A stretch of DNA of 64,000 nt from contig JACKQF010000003.1 of assembly GCA_024232965.1 (NCBI GenBank), positions 744,001-808,000 of the forward strand, in the 5' to 3' direction. Source of the DNA: Verrucomicrobiaceae bacterium. GTDB taxonomy: Bacteria; Verrucomicrobiota; Verrucomicrobiia; Verrucomicrobiales; Verrucomicrobiaceae. Below the pieces are notes generated by a model. It ran no database searches. It had not been told where the DNA came from and saw only the letters and a program-made list of their open reading frames with translations. Numbering within the stretch: the first letter of the stretch is position 1; every line of letters begins with the position of its first letter. Positions 1-8,876 of this stretch are shown one piece after another. The position numbers and the translations under genes were made by a program.

Positions 1-986
1 TTTTCTTCTGGTTTGCCTCCCTCGATGCCCATCGCGATTGGGATGGAGACAAAGACTGGGATGCCGCCAAATATGGTCCCAAGCACGATCCCGCCAACGT
101 CCATGTGCCCAATTTTCTCCACGACGATCCCCAGACCCGCCAGGACCTTGCCTCCTACCACAACGAGATCACCCGCTTTGACTACTTCATCGGCCAAGTC
201 GTGGCCGAACTCGAAGCAGAGAAGGCGCTCGATAACACTCTCATCATGGTTATGGCCGATAACGGACGTCCATTCCCCCGGGCCAAGACCCGCCTGCACG
301 ACTCCGGCATGCATACCCCCTTCGTCGCGCATTGGCCCGCAGGCATCGCCAAACCTGGCACCCCCACGCAGAGCCTCATCAGCGTCATCGATATCGCCCC
401 CACCGTGCTGGGTCTCGCAGGCGTTCAGCCTGCGCCCACCATGCAGGGCCTCAGCTTCGCCGCAATCTTTCAGGACCCCACGGCCACCGTCCGCCAGCAC
501 GCCTTTTCAGAGCACAATTGGCATGACTACGAGGCCCACGGCCGCTCTGTCCGGTCAGAGGGATTCCTTCTCATCACCAATCAGCGCCCGCAGGTTGCCT
601 GGCAGGGCCCTGCCGATTCCGTCCGCTCGCCCTCGCACCAGAGCCTCCGTGCCATGCGCGATGAAGGAAAACTCACTCCCGCCCAGGCCGATGTCTTCTT
701 GGCCCCACGGCCCGCCCTCGAACTCTACCGCACCGACGCCGATCCCGACCAATTGCAAAACCTCGCCGCCGATCCCAACTACGCCACCGTCAAAGCCCGC
801 CTCAGCGCCCTTCTGGATGAATGGACCAAGGCCACCGGCGATAGTACCCCCGAGCATCTCTCGCCGGACTCCTTCGACCGAGAAACCGGCGAAGCCCTCC
901 GAGCCAAAGGCCAACCCACCCTGCGGGGCACACCCGCTGGCGACGAGAACGACTCCTCCCACCTCAACGCCCCCGGGCCGAGGTGA
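1..986 (+). CDS. Sulfatase, C-terminal part (5' end outside window)
   Basis: The reading frame is open from base 3 with no stop before it, so the N-terminus lies upstream of the window; about 327 residues are visible. The visible part matches the second half of a type I formylglycine sulfatase (alkaline phosphatase superfamily): the metal-site segment VMADNGRPFPR followed by LHDSGMHTPFVAHWPAG, then SVIDIAPTVLGLAG, and a C-terminal subdomain with the usual LYRTDADPDQLQNLA signature. The CxPSR active-site motif would be upstream and cannot be checked. The family hydrolyses sulfate esters, usually on polysaccharides and outside the cytoplasm. A second sulfatase follows on the same strand about 250 bp downstream. 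The internal ATG at 105 is not the real start, because homologous-looking sequence precedes it in frame. Confidence 0.9.
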   Translation, partial: FFWFASLDAHRDWDGDKDWDAAKYGPKHDPANVHVPNFLHDDPQTRQDLASYHNEITRFDYFIGQVVAELEAEKALDNTLIMVMADNGRPFPRAKTRLHDSGMHTPFVAHWPAGIAKPGTPTQSLISVIDIAPTVLGLAGVQPAPTMQGLSFAAIFQDPTATVRQHAFSEHNWHDYEAHGRSVRSEGFLLITNQRPQVAWQGPADSVRSPSHQSLRAMRDEGKLTPAQADVFLAPRPALELYRTDADPDQLQNLAADPNYATVKARLSALLDEWTKATGDSTPEHLSPDSFDRETGEALRAKGQPTLRGTPAGDENDSSHLNAPGPR

Positions 987-996
987 GGTGGGCGGT

Positions 997-1023
997 GCTG
1001 TAGCTGGGGCTTTTGACCCCTGA
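997..1023. repeat. Short GTAGCTGGG...TGACCCC element
   Basis: The sequence CTGTAGCTGGGGCTTTTGAC plus CCC resembles the unit at 38130-38155 (CTGTAGCTGGGTTCTGTGAC plus CCC). It sits just after the stop of the first sulfatase. I read it as a possible member of a dispersed palindromic repeat family; only a few copies are seen here. The rest of the 987-1235 gap holds no gene that I can see. Confidence 0.4.
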
Positions 1024-1235
1024 GCGATTGAACCGCTGCAGTGGGGAATGACCAGTTCAATCAGTCCTCCGTGGTCGGATGGTTGGGCTTGAGATTGCAG
1101 GGCTCCGGTGCAGTCGATACATGGCAACGTTCTTGGGTTAGAGGGGTGCATTTCGGATTGGTGATTGAATAGCGGTGTCGTTCTTCGAAGTAATGCGAAG
1201 GATGAAATCCGTTGGGGACGTTCCCTTTGGAACTC

Positions 1236-2711
1236 ATGCGCTGCTTTTTTCTACCTATCTTTGTTGCCGTCCTGGCAGTGTGTTGCGGGAGTGCCGCTGC
1301 TGCCTCTCGTCCGCCGAACATTGTCTGGATCGTTGGCGAGAACCTGGATCATGATTTGGGGTGCTATGGGGAGAAGTTGGTGGCGACGCCGAATGTCGAT
1401 GGTCTGGCTGCGGCAGGGACTCGGTATATGCGCGTGTTTTCTACCTCTCCGGTCTGTGCGCCGAGTCGATCTGCGATGATGACGGGGATGTATCAAACGA
1501 GCACTGACACCCATCACATGCGGTCGCATCGCGATGACGACTTTCGTCTGCCGGTCGGGGTTCGGCCAATGACCCACCGCCTGAAGGAGGCGGGATATTT
1601 TACCGCCAATATCAAGACCATCGGCACCGAGGTGGTTGGCACAGGGAAGCTGGATCTGAACTTCGTGAACGAGGGGCCCATTTACGATTCGGACGACTGG
1701 AGCCAGCTCAAAAGAAAGCAGCCCTTCTTTGCCCAGATCAACATGCCTGAGGCAGAGTACGATATTTACGACCGCAAGTCCGGGGAAAAGCCCCGGGTGA
1801 AATGGGTGGGAGAAGAAGACCCGAGCTTCCCGCAGATCGCCACCGAGGCCAACGTGACGCCGCCGCCCTACTACCCAGATCATCCCGTCGTCCGTCAGGA
1901 ATGGGCACGCTACCTGAACAGTGTCTCGCAGATGGATCGCCACATCGGCGTCATCCTCCAACAATTGGAAAAAGACGGACTGACCGATGACACCATCGTG
2001 ATCTTCTTTGCCGACAATGGGCGCCTGGAGGCGCGGGGCATTCACTGGTGCTACGATAGCGGCCTGCGCGTCCCGATGATCATTCGGTGGCCCAAGAACC
2101 ATCCGCCTCCCATGGCACAACCTGCGATCGATGAACAGGTGGTGAGCCTGCTTGATATCACGGCCACTACGCTGGGCATGGCTGGCATTGAGCGGCCCGA
2201 TGGGATGAAAAGCCGCGACCTCTTTGCCCAGGAGCGTGGTCCTGCCCGCACCTACGCTTTTAGTGCCCGGGATCGGATTGACGAGACGACGGCGCGCATT
2301 CGAACGGTGCGCGATGCCCGCTATCGCTACATTCGCAACTACGCGCCTCACGCCACTTACGCCTCGCTGAACCGCTACAAGGAAAAGTGCTTTCTCATCA
2401 TCCCTCTGATGCGGCAGCTACAGAAGGACGGGAAGCTGAGCGGGCCTCCGCTGGACCTAATGCGCGACCGTGCGCCGGATGAGGAGCTTTACGACTTGGA
2501 CACTGACCCTCACGAGATTCACAATCTGGCCACTAGCGCCGCCCCAACGCATCAGGCCGCCCTAAGTCGCCTTCGGGCTGCGCTGGATACATGGATTGTC
2601 GAGACGAATGATCGTGGGCACATCCCCGAGCCACCGGAGATTGTGGTGCCGTTCGTGAAGGAGATGGACGCTTGGTTTGGGACGCCAGAGTGGGCGCGTG
2701 GAGGGAAGTGA
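1236..2711 (+). CDS. Secreted sulfatase (CAPSR active site)
   Basis: This is a 491-residue type I sulfatase. A signal peptide spans roughly residues 1-22 (MRCFFLPIFVAVLAVCCGSA). The FGly motif is SPVCAPSRSAMMTG with Cys74 as the residue oxidised to formylglycine, so it depends on a formylglycine-generating or anaerobic maturase encoded elsewhere. The usual N-terminal metal pair DD is replaced by Glu-Asn in IVGENLDHDLGCYG; related non-DD variants occur in the superfamily, so this alone does not mean inactivity. FFADNGRLEARGIHWCYDSG supplies the second metal site. I chose ATG 1236 because it starts the signal peptide directly; an in-frame TTG at 1212 would add eight residues. The substrate cannot be deduced. 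It follows another sulfatase on the same strand. Confidence 0.88.
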   Translation: MRCFFLPIFVAVLAVCCGSAAAASRPPNIVWIVGENLDHDLGCYGEKLVATPNVDGLAAAGTRYMRVFSTSPVCAPSRSAMMTGMYQTSTDTHHMRSHRDDDFRLPVGVRPMTHRLKEAGYFTANIKTIGTEVVGTGKLDLNFVNEGPIYDSDDWSQLKRKQPFFAQINMPEAEYDIYDRKSGEKPRVKWVGEEDPSFPQIATEANVTPPPYYPDHPVVRQEWARYLNSVSQMDRHIGVILQQLEKDGLTDDTIVIFFADNGRLEARGIHWCYDSGLRVPMIIRWPKNHPPPMAQPAIDEQVVSLLDITATTLGMAGIERPDGMKSRDLFAQERGPARTYAFSARDRIDETTARIRTVRDARYRYIRNYAPHATYASLNRYKEKCFLIIPLMRQLQKDGKLSGPPLDLMRDRAPDEELYDLDTDPHEIHNLATSAAPTHQAALSRLRAALDTWIVETNDRGHIPEPPEIVVPFVKEMDAWFGTPEWARGGK

Positions 2712-2834
2712 GGGGGGGCGAAGTAAGCGGTGCGAAGTGGGTCACTGCGGGGTTGCGGCGGGGTCAGTTGAAAACTTTTTTCGGGAATTGTGGCGTGCGT
2801 TCGGGATGGCATTAGTCTAGTCGTCTGTGTTCCC

Positions 2835-3566
2835 ATGAGCCGACCCACGCCTGCCGACGACCTCAAATCTATTCCACGCCACATCGCCATCATTATGGAC
2901 GGCAATGGACGCTGGGCGAAGGAGCGTGGTCAAATGCGAACCAGCGGGCATCGCAAGGGGGCTGAGAGTGTGCGGCAGGTGGTAGAGGGGTGTTCGGAAC
3001 TGGGGGTGGAGTATCTGACGCTATATGCTTTTTCCAGCGAGAACTGGAAGCGCCCGAAGGTGGAGGTCGCTGCATTAATGAAGCTTTTGCAGAAATTCCT
3101 CCGGGATGAGACGCCCACGATGATGCAGAACAATGTGCGGCTCCAGGCGATCGGTCGGCTGCATGATCTGCCGGAAGCGTGCCAGGCGGAGTTGCATCAG
3201 GCGGTGCAAACGACGGCCACGAACACAGGGATGACGCTGATCTTGGCGCTTAGCTACGGCGGGCGCGAGGAGATCATTGACGGTATCAAGAGTCTAATTG
3301 AGAGCGTGGAAAAGGGGCACTTGGATAAGGCGATGATCGATGGCGACGTTTTCGGGAAGCACCTTTACACGCGTTATTACCCGGATCCGGACCTGCTCAT
3401 CCGCACCTCTGGTGAGATGCGGCTATCAAACTTCCTTCTGTGGCAGGTGAGTTACACTGAATTTTATGTGACTCAGAAGCTCTGGCCAGACTTTGGCAAA
3501 GAGGAATTGCGCGAGGCAATTCGAGCCTATGGCAATCGACATCGCCGATTTGGTGGGGTTGCTTGA
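2835..3566 (+). CDS. uppS: Isoprenyl transferase / undecaprenyl diphosphate synthase
   Basis: A cytosolic or membrane-associated cis-prenyltransferase that extends farnesyl diphosphate with isopentenyl diphosphate to make the C55 lipid carrier for peptidoglycan and other polymers. The 243 residues match the family length. Diagnostic motifs are HIAIIMDGNGRW near the N-terminus (catalytic Asp22), SGHRKGAESVRQVVEGC, LYAFSSENWKRP, and the C-terminal LLIRTSGEMRLSNFLLWQ and WPDFGKEEL. ATG 2835 is chosen because MDGNGRW then lies at the usual distance from the start; an in-frame GTG at 2790 would add 15 residues unlike the family. It stands alone between a sulfatase and a sigma-54 regulator; the usual partner cdsA is not adjacent. 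Confidence 0.95.
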   Translation: MSRPTPADDLKSIPRHIAIIMDGNGRWAKERGQMRTSGHRKGAESVRQVVEGCSELGVEYLTLYAFSSENWKRPKVEVAALMKLLQKFLRDETPTMMQNNVRLQAIGRLHDLPEACQAELHQAVQTTATNTGMTLILALSYGGREEIIDGIKSLIESVEKGHLDKAMIDGDVFGKHLYTRYYPDPDLLIRTSGEMRLSNFLLWQVSYTEFYVTQKLWPDFGKEELREAIRAYGNRHRRFGGVA

Positions 3567-3685
3567 GCAAAATTGGCGATTTTTGTCATTATTTGGTCCT
3601 TTTTGGCGGTTTGCTAGATTGCCTCTGGGGTTGACGTACGGCCATTCGCAGCGACAGTCGCTCTTCCCGACTCCTCTCCCACTTT

Positions 3686-5122
3686 ATGCCAGACCCCTCG
3701 ACGGTAGCCCGACTGATCATTGTTGACCCAGACCCCGATTTTCTGAACTGGGCTGCGGGGCACTTGAAGGCACCAGGTGTGGAGATCCTGGCCTTTGAGC
3801 GTGCCGAAGAGGCCTTTGTGGCGTTTCAGAAGGCCAAAGCTGATCTGGTGCTGGCGGAAGTTCGCCAGGCTGGGGGCACGGGTATCGAGTTGCTGAAGAA
3901 ACTGCGGCAGACGGATCCAAACTCAATGGTGATCCTCTTCAGCGCCAACAGCACCACCAGCCAGGTCATCGACGCGATGCGCTTGGGCGCTTACGACGTG
4001 CTCCCGAAGGAAAAGCTCCAGTACGAGCTCCGTACGGTGGTTGAGAGCGCTCTCAGTGCTGTGGAGGTCCGCCGCACGACGCGTGCCCAAGTCACTCAAC
4101 CGCCAACGGAGTCGATCCAAGAGACGATCATTGGCCGGAGTTCGGCCATGCAGGAGGTCTTCAAGCTGATCGGGCGGGTGTCTCGTTCTGACGCGCCGGT
4201 CATGATCACTGGCGAGAGTGGTTGCGGTAAGGAATTGGTGGCGGGTGCGATCCATAAATTCAGCCCGCGTGCCACGAAGGAGTTTGTTGCGATCAACATC
4301 ACAGCCATTCCGGACAATCTTTTAGAGAGTGAGCTTTTTGGTCATGAGAAGGGCTCCTTCACGGGCGCGGTGGTACAGCGGGTGGGACGTTTTGAGCAAT
4401 GTGACGGAGGCACGCTGTTCCTTGATGAAATCGGCGACATGCCGCTGCCAGTTCAGAGCAAACTGCTGCGTGTGCTGCAAGAGGGTGACTTCAGTCGTGT
4501 GGGTAGCAATCAGACGCTGCGCAGCGATGTGCGTGTGCTGGCCGCCACGAATAAGAATCTTGAGGAAGAAGTGGCTGCAGGGCGTTTCCGCGAAGATTTG
4601 TTTTACCGACTGAACGTCGTGCGCCTGCATATCCCGCCGCTCCGGCATCGTCGCGAGGACGTGCGCCTCCTGGCGGAGTTCTTCCTCGGGCGCCAGTCCG
4701 CTCGGCGTCGCGGTCCGGCGATGCGTTTCACTGAAGATGCGCTGGTGCTGATGGAGGCCTATGATTGGCCGGGAAATGTCCGGGAACTTGAGAATACGAT
4801 CCAGCGTGCCTGTGCCCTCTGCAATTCTGACGTTTTGATGCCATCGGACATCCCGCTCGGTAGTACAGGGAATCGTCATGCGAACCCAGCATCGACCATC
4901 ACTCGGATGCGTGATGCGCTAACATCTCTGATGCACATCGCGGAGTCCAGTCCAGACATCGAATTGTTGCCTTGGGTGGAGAAAGAGCTGACGCGGCTTG
5001 CCCTGCGCCACTTTCACGAAGATGCAGAACGCACGGCGAAATTCCTGGGTGTTGCTGAATCGACACTAACACCACCGGCACGGCTTCCCTCAGCTAAGAA
5101 GGCCAGCAAGAAGAGTGCGTGA
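3686..5122 (+). CDS. NtrC-family sigma-54 activator with degenerate receiver
   Basis: 478 residues in three domains. The N-terminal receiver-like domain (about 9-120) keeps Ser86 and Lys108, but the phospho-acceptor Asp is Glu58 (DLVLAEVRQAGGTG) and the acidic pair is broken (VDPDPDF). The central AAA+ sigma-54 interaction domain (about 147-375) has Walker A GESGCGKE (176-183), the sigma-54 contact loop as GSFTGA (223-228), Walker B GGTLFLDE (241-248) and the FREDLFYRLNVV segment. The C-terminus has a Fis-type helix-turn-helix (HEDAERTAKFLGVAESTL) with an unusual basic tail. It would activate sigma-54 promoters in the cytoplasm, probably without classical phosphorylation. No kinase gene is adjacent. 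ATG 3686 fits the start of the receiver fold. Confidence 0.92.
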   Translation: MPDPSTVARLIIVDPDPDFLNWAAGHLKAPGVEILAFERAEEAFVAFQKAKADLVLAEVRQAGGTGIELLKKLRQTDPNSMVILFSANSTTSQVIDAMRLGAYDVLPKEKLQYELRTVVESALSAVEVRRTTRAQVTQPPTESIQETIIGRSSAMQEVFKLIGRVSRSDAPVMITGESGCGKELVAGAIHKFSPRATKEFVAINITAIPDNLLESELFGHEKGSFTGAVVQRVGRFEQCDGGTLFLDEIGDMPLPVQSKLLRVLQEGDFSRVGSNQTLRSDVRVLAATNKNLEEEVAAGRFREDLFYRLNVVRLHIPPLRHRREDVRLLAEFFLGRQSARRRGPAMRFTEDALVLMEAYDWPGNVRELENTIQRACALCNSDVLMPSDIPLGSTGNRHANPASTITRMRDALTSLMHIAESSPDIELLPWVEKELTRLALRHFHEDAERTAKFLGVAESTLTPPARLPSAKKASKKSA

Positions 5123-5140
5123 TCGGGAGCCACGATGGCG

Positions 5141-5157
5141 CTCGCTGACGGAGCGAG
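5141..5157 (+). terminator. Weak hairpin after the NtrC-family gene
   Basis: CTCGCT-GACGG-AGCGAG forms a perfect 6-bp stem with a 5-nt loop 18 bp after the stop codon. The T-rich stretch comes about 11 nt later rather than immediately, so it is a poor intrinsic terminator at best. Confidence 0.3.
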
Positions 5158-5254
5158 GGTTGTTGAATTTTTCAACCGGTTCTGGATCGCCGAAATAAAT
5201 GAGGCTCCGCCCGCGATTCCTTGAATCTCGCCCGGTGTCAGTCGTACCCCTATT

Positions 5255-7105
5255 ATGAGTCTGCGCGCCTTCCTACTGCTGCTCGCCGTGTTTTCCCAGA
5301 CTCTGGCGGGCCGGTTGTGGGCAGGAAGTGGTGGTGCAGATGACCGACCCCGACTGGATTGGCAGTGCGTTCAGGAATACTTCCTCCGACTGAAGGCGGG
5401 CAAGAATCCAGGGATGATCGCTGGTACACGCAGGCTGAACGCCTTCACCGCGTACACGCATCTGGGCACGGACTTTGGCTTTCACGGACCCGGCGAATAC
5501 GATATGGAATGGCGCAAAGATGAAGTCTGCGCGAATCTTTCCCAACAACCGGATGCGTGGGCTGGCATGTGGCACTCGCTGGCAGGGCAGGCGCGGGATC
5601 CTGGGACGTCCTTGGATTTTTCTCGACCATACGGGACCCTGATCGTTCCAGAGGTTCAGCCAAAGATCTCGGCGGTGATGATTGGTGCCCGTGGGAATGG
5701 AATGCTAAAGCTAGAGATACGCAATGCAGTTCAGGAAGTGAGAGGCGAACGGATGTTTACCGTCAAGGCGACGGAGACCACGCCCTTTGTCTGGCCGGTA
5801 TCTGCATTGACGGTGCCGGATGGAAAGTTCCTGAACTGGACCGCGGAACCGGGATCCGATCTTTGTGTGACGAGCCTGTCTCTGGGCGTGGAGCGGCCTG
5901 GCCTGCGCTGGGACTATGAGGTATTCCTGCGTTCGTATGCAAAGCTAGAGCGCTGCTTTGATGTCCAGTCTGGACTGGTCAGAGATCGCTCCCACTTGGA
6001 GCCGGGTGCCTTTGACAATGTCCCGGCCACTGGGCTTTTTGCACTGGCGACGGCGGTCGCAAGCCAAACCGAACCTCCGACAGTGCTGCCCGAAACCGCT
6101 GTTAAGACGCTACGCCAGATCCAAGCCGTGGTGGGAGATATCACGGCTCCGCTGGGGCTGCTGCCCCACTTTGTGGTGCAGGAGGGTGGGCAGCACCTCA
6201 TTCATCCCGGGACGGAATACAGCTCGGTCGATACCGCGATCTATTTTCATGCGATGCTCCTGGCGGCTGAGATCATGGGTGATGCCCAAGTCAAATCAGC
6301 ATTGGAGGCGAGCGTGGATCGTATCGACTTTGCTGCGCTGACTCGGGCGAGTGGGCACGTTGGGCATGGGTTGATGGAGGATGGCAAAACGATGCTGACG
6401 AGCGGATGGCGGGATTGGGGGGGCGAGACTGCTCTGGTGATGATGCTGCAACGCATGGCGAATCCGCAGGCCCTGCGACCACCTTTGGATCGGCCCGGGC
6501 AACCTTGGCAGGGCACTGGATTCATTGCCGAGATCCAGAGCCTCTTTTATCCCGACTTTAATTCCAATCGTCCTGATGCTGTGAACGGTGTGAAATGGCG
6601 CAACGCGCGGCGCTCGCTCCTACAGTCGCAGATGGACTACATCCAGAGCCGTTGGCGTGGCACGCTGGCCGATGAGTTGGGGATCTATGGGCTATCTGCT
6701 GGCGAGGACGAGTACGGCACTGGGTATCATGTGGGTGGAGTAAATCTTCCCTCTGAAGAGGTGGTTTTTCCCCACTACATGCTGATGTCTGCGGGCCTGG
6801 TGGATGATCCGGAGGAGGTGTACACGGCGCTGGGTCGGATGAGTCGTTACGGGTTCTTTCCGCCGTGGGGCTTGGTGGAAAATCTAACGGTGACTGGCAG
6901 TCGCTATTTGCCGATGGATAGTGCTCTGAATGCGGCGTTTGAGACCATCGGTGCCTACCACCTCATGCAGCGCTATCGGGGGCAGGTGGATGTGATCTAC
7001 GATGCCAGTCGGCGCTCACGGTTGTTGCGGGATGCGGTGCGGGTATTTTTCCCAGATGGTGTCACCGACCTGCCATCGAAGCCCGGCTCACGTCGCAATG
7101 GATAG
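5255..7105 (+). CDS. Secreted glycoamylase-like / (alpha/alpha)6-barrel protein
   Basis: 616 residues with a signal peptide (about 1-23, MSLRAFLLLLAVFSQTLAG). The N-terminal third looks like a beta-rich carbohydrate-binding region. From about residue 225 the pattern LVRDRSHLEPGAF...VPATGLFALATAV, then WRGTLADELGIYGLSAGEDE with YGTGYHVGG, VFPHYMLMSAGLVDDPEEV and SALNAAFETIGAYHLM resembles the glycoamylase-like domain found in GH144-type glucanases. This is recognition by pattern, not a proven family assignment, and the catalytic residues were not located with certainty. The likely role is extracytoplasmic glucan breakdown. The gene's last 18 bp overlap the convergent SIS-domain gene. The alternative is a secreted protein of unknown function with a helical toroid fold. 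Confidence 0.5.
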   Translation: MSLRAFLLLLAVFSQTLAGRLWAGSGGADDRPRLDWQCVQEYFLRLKAGKNPGMIAGTRRLNAFTAYTHLGTDFGFHGPGEYDMEWRKDEVCANLSQQPDAWAGMWHSLAGQARDPGTSLDFSRPYGTLIVPEVQPKISAVMIGARGNGMLKLEIRNAVQEVRGERMFTVKATETTPFVWPVSALTVPDGKFLNWTAEPGSDLCVTSLSLGVERPGLRWDYEVFLRSYAKLERCFDVQSGLVRDRSHLEPGAFDNVPATGLFALATAVASQTEPPTVLPETAVKTLRQIQAVVGDITAPLGLLPHFVVQEGGQHLIHPGTEYSSVDTAIYFHAMLLAAEIMGDAQVKSALEASVDRIDFAALTRASGHVGHGLMEDGKTMLTSGWRDWGGETALVMMLQRMANPQALRPPLDRPGQPWQGTGFIAEIQSLFYPDFNSNRPDAVNGVKWRNARRSLLQSQMDYIQSRWRGTLADELGIYGLSAGEDEYGTGYHVGGVNLPSEEVVFPHYMLMSAGLVDDPEEVYTALGRMSRYGFFPPWGLVENLTVTGSRYLPMDSALNAAFETIGAYHLMQRYRGQVDVIYDASRRSRLLRDAVRVFFPDGVTDLPSKPGSRRNG

Positions 7106-8650
7106 CACGATCGGCGCTGCGGTTGTTGCCATCATCTTTTCAAGCGTGCGCAACACGACCGGTTCGCCAATTTTGAGGGTCTTCCTAACGTCAAACAGTG
7201 CTCGCACGGTCGTCTCATAGTCTGGGCGGAAACCAGTCCGCCGCTCCATGAGTATCTGGACGTATCGAGCAGCGCGGTCGATGAGCTTGTTGTTGCTGGG
7301 TTTGACGAAGGTCATCAAATTGTCCACGTAGCGTCCCATGCGGCCCATCACGAGAGTAGAGTGAATATTGAGAGCCATCTTCACGATCAAGTGCCGATGA
7401 AATTCTGTCATCTCGGGAAGTCGTAGAATGGTGTCGTGATCGCCAAGATGGAAACGCACCGCATCGCCTTCGCCCTCAATGACAAACAGCTCGTGGTCCT
7501 CTGGTCCCAACCTGCGGAGTCGGTGCTTGAGGAGGTTGGCGGAGAAGTCGTAGCAGCTGAGTGCCTGAGTGCCCGCTGTGGACTCAATGCCGGGCCAGTC
7601 CAGCGTTCGCGGCGCTCGGCCTAGCAATGCATGCCAAGCTGCGAGTGCGTTAGGCTGATCAGGCATGATGAAATGGCACCAGGAGGCAGGTTGGTCGGGA
7701 TCAGTCTGGTTTTCGAAGGGCGCTAGACTAAAGGTGGGGGCGCGCTCGGTTGTGTCCGTCACCACAGTGATACCAAAACGGTTGCTCTCATAGAGCACAT
7801 GACCGCCCCGCTGATAGATCGCGGATTCTTCTTGAATGAAGGGGATGAGAAATTGGTTCGTCACTCCTCGCGTCATGGCGAGCAGACGCCGAGGTTCCCC
7901 GGGTGCGGCGGTGGGGTTGCCAGCATGTAAAAAGGCGAAACCGACCGCTGCCATGAGGACGGTGCTGGCTTGCATTCGCGTACTGCCGGTGATGGCCATC
8001 GGTCCAACGGCCAGACAGTATTTGCGGATCTTCGGATTGTTCAAGACGCGGCGGGACCGCTCCACGCTCGCGCTCAACTGGGCATCGGGGTTGCAGTAGA
8101 GAAACCAAGGCGGATTGGAGGAAAGCTCCGTTGCGCGTTCGGTAGCTCCGATCACGAAGGGCGTCTCGCCACCTTCAGTCGTGCTGATCAAGAGGTCGCC
8201 ATCGGCAAATCCGAGGGATTCTAGCTGTCTCGCCCCATATTCGGGATGATCCTCAAAGGCTTCGATGGCCTTGATCAGCGCCAGATCGCCCCCAGCCATG
8301 AAGGCCACAATACGTTCAGGCTCCGCTACGGGTAGGATGCCTTTGCGTCCAAAGATCTCCAGGCTTAGAGAGAGGCGCCCAGTCGCGCCACAGCCACAAA
8401 GAAAGACGCGTCGTCCTGCCTCCAGCGTCTGGCCAATGCTGGTGGCGAGATCTTCCAGCGGAGCAGCGAGTTGCTCAAATTTTTGCAGCGCTAGAACATC
8501 TGCCAAGTGCATCAGGCGAACCGCTTCGCGAAGGTCATCGTGGGCCAGGTGGGATAGAGAGACGGTGAATGGGTGCGGAGCCTCCGTCTCCAGTGTACCC
8601 AACTGGTAGTCCTTGGCAATCTTCAAGAATTCTGCCGCTTCGTCATTCAT
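7088..8650 (-). CDS. MurQ/GKRP-like SIS-domain protein
   Basis: 520 residues, cytoplasmic. The N-terminal half follows N-acetylmuramic acid 6-phosphate etherase (MurQ): VFLCGCGATGRLSLSLEIF (phosphosugar-binding SIS loop, about 83-100), MAGGDLALIKAIEAFEDH (118-135, including the Glu region used for lactyl-ether cleavage), ISTTEGGETPFVIGA and GPMAITGSTRMQAST (216-230). The MurQ C-terminal signature GRYVDNLMTFVKPSNNKLID also occurs, but only near the end, so roughly 180 residues are inserted relative to MurQ (about 300 aa). That layout recalls the eukaryotic glucokinase regulatory protein and its bacterial relatives. It could be an etherase in cell-wall recycling or a sugar-phosphate-sensing regulator. 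It is divergent from the pseudopilin gene. Confidence 0.75.
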   Translation of the reverse strand: MNDEAAEFLKIAKDYQLGTLETEAPHPFTVSLSHLAHDDLREAVRLMHLADVLALQKFEQLAAPLEDLATSIGQTLEAGRRVFLCGCGATGRLSLSLEIFGRKGILPVAEPERIVAFMAGGDLALIKAIEAFEDHPEYGARQLESLGFADGDLLISTTEGGETPFVIGATERATELSSNPPWFLYCNPDAQLSASVERSRRVLNNPKIRKYCLAVGPMAITGSTRMQASTVLMAAVGFAFLHAGNPTAAPGEPRRLLAMTRGVTNQFLIPFIQEESAIYQRGGHVLYESNRFGITVVTDTTERAPTFSLAPFENQTDPDQPASWCHFIMPDQPNALAAWHALLGRAPRTLDWPGIESTAGTQALSCYDFSANLLKHRLRRLGPEDHELFVIEGEGDAVRFHLGDHDTILRLPEMTEFHRHLIVKMALNIHSTLVMGRMGRYVDNLMTFVKPSNNKLIDRAARYVQILMERRTGFRPDYETTVRALFDVRKTLKIGEPVVLRTLEKMMATTAAPIVLSIAT

Positions 8651-8876
8651 GGGACTCGGATCAACCTTTCACTATTATTGACGGGGGCGTGCCGCCAGTT
8701 GTTCAATCTATGGGCGGTCACCACCTCGGTCAGTTTGCGTCATTAAACGAAAAATTCCTGTTTTTTTTCTGGTCTTTAGCGGGCGAATTGAGTCTAATCG
8801 AGGTGGAGTGGGTCGCTTAGCGGCGGTTGCTCCAAACGATAACAAGATAAATACCAACCTAAACGCACTACATAAA

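Noticed and set aside
1251..2351. 366-codon frame antisense to the second sulfatase
   Set aside because: Its translation is rich in Arg, His and Pro without domain features; the plus-strand sulfatase explains the region.
4985..5122. Possible frameshift at the end of the NtrC-type gene
   Set aside because: The residues after the Fis helix-turn-helix (STLTPPARLP, then a Lys/Ser tail) are unusual, but the frame reaches a stop normally and no alternative frame gives a better family C-terminus.
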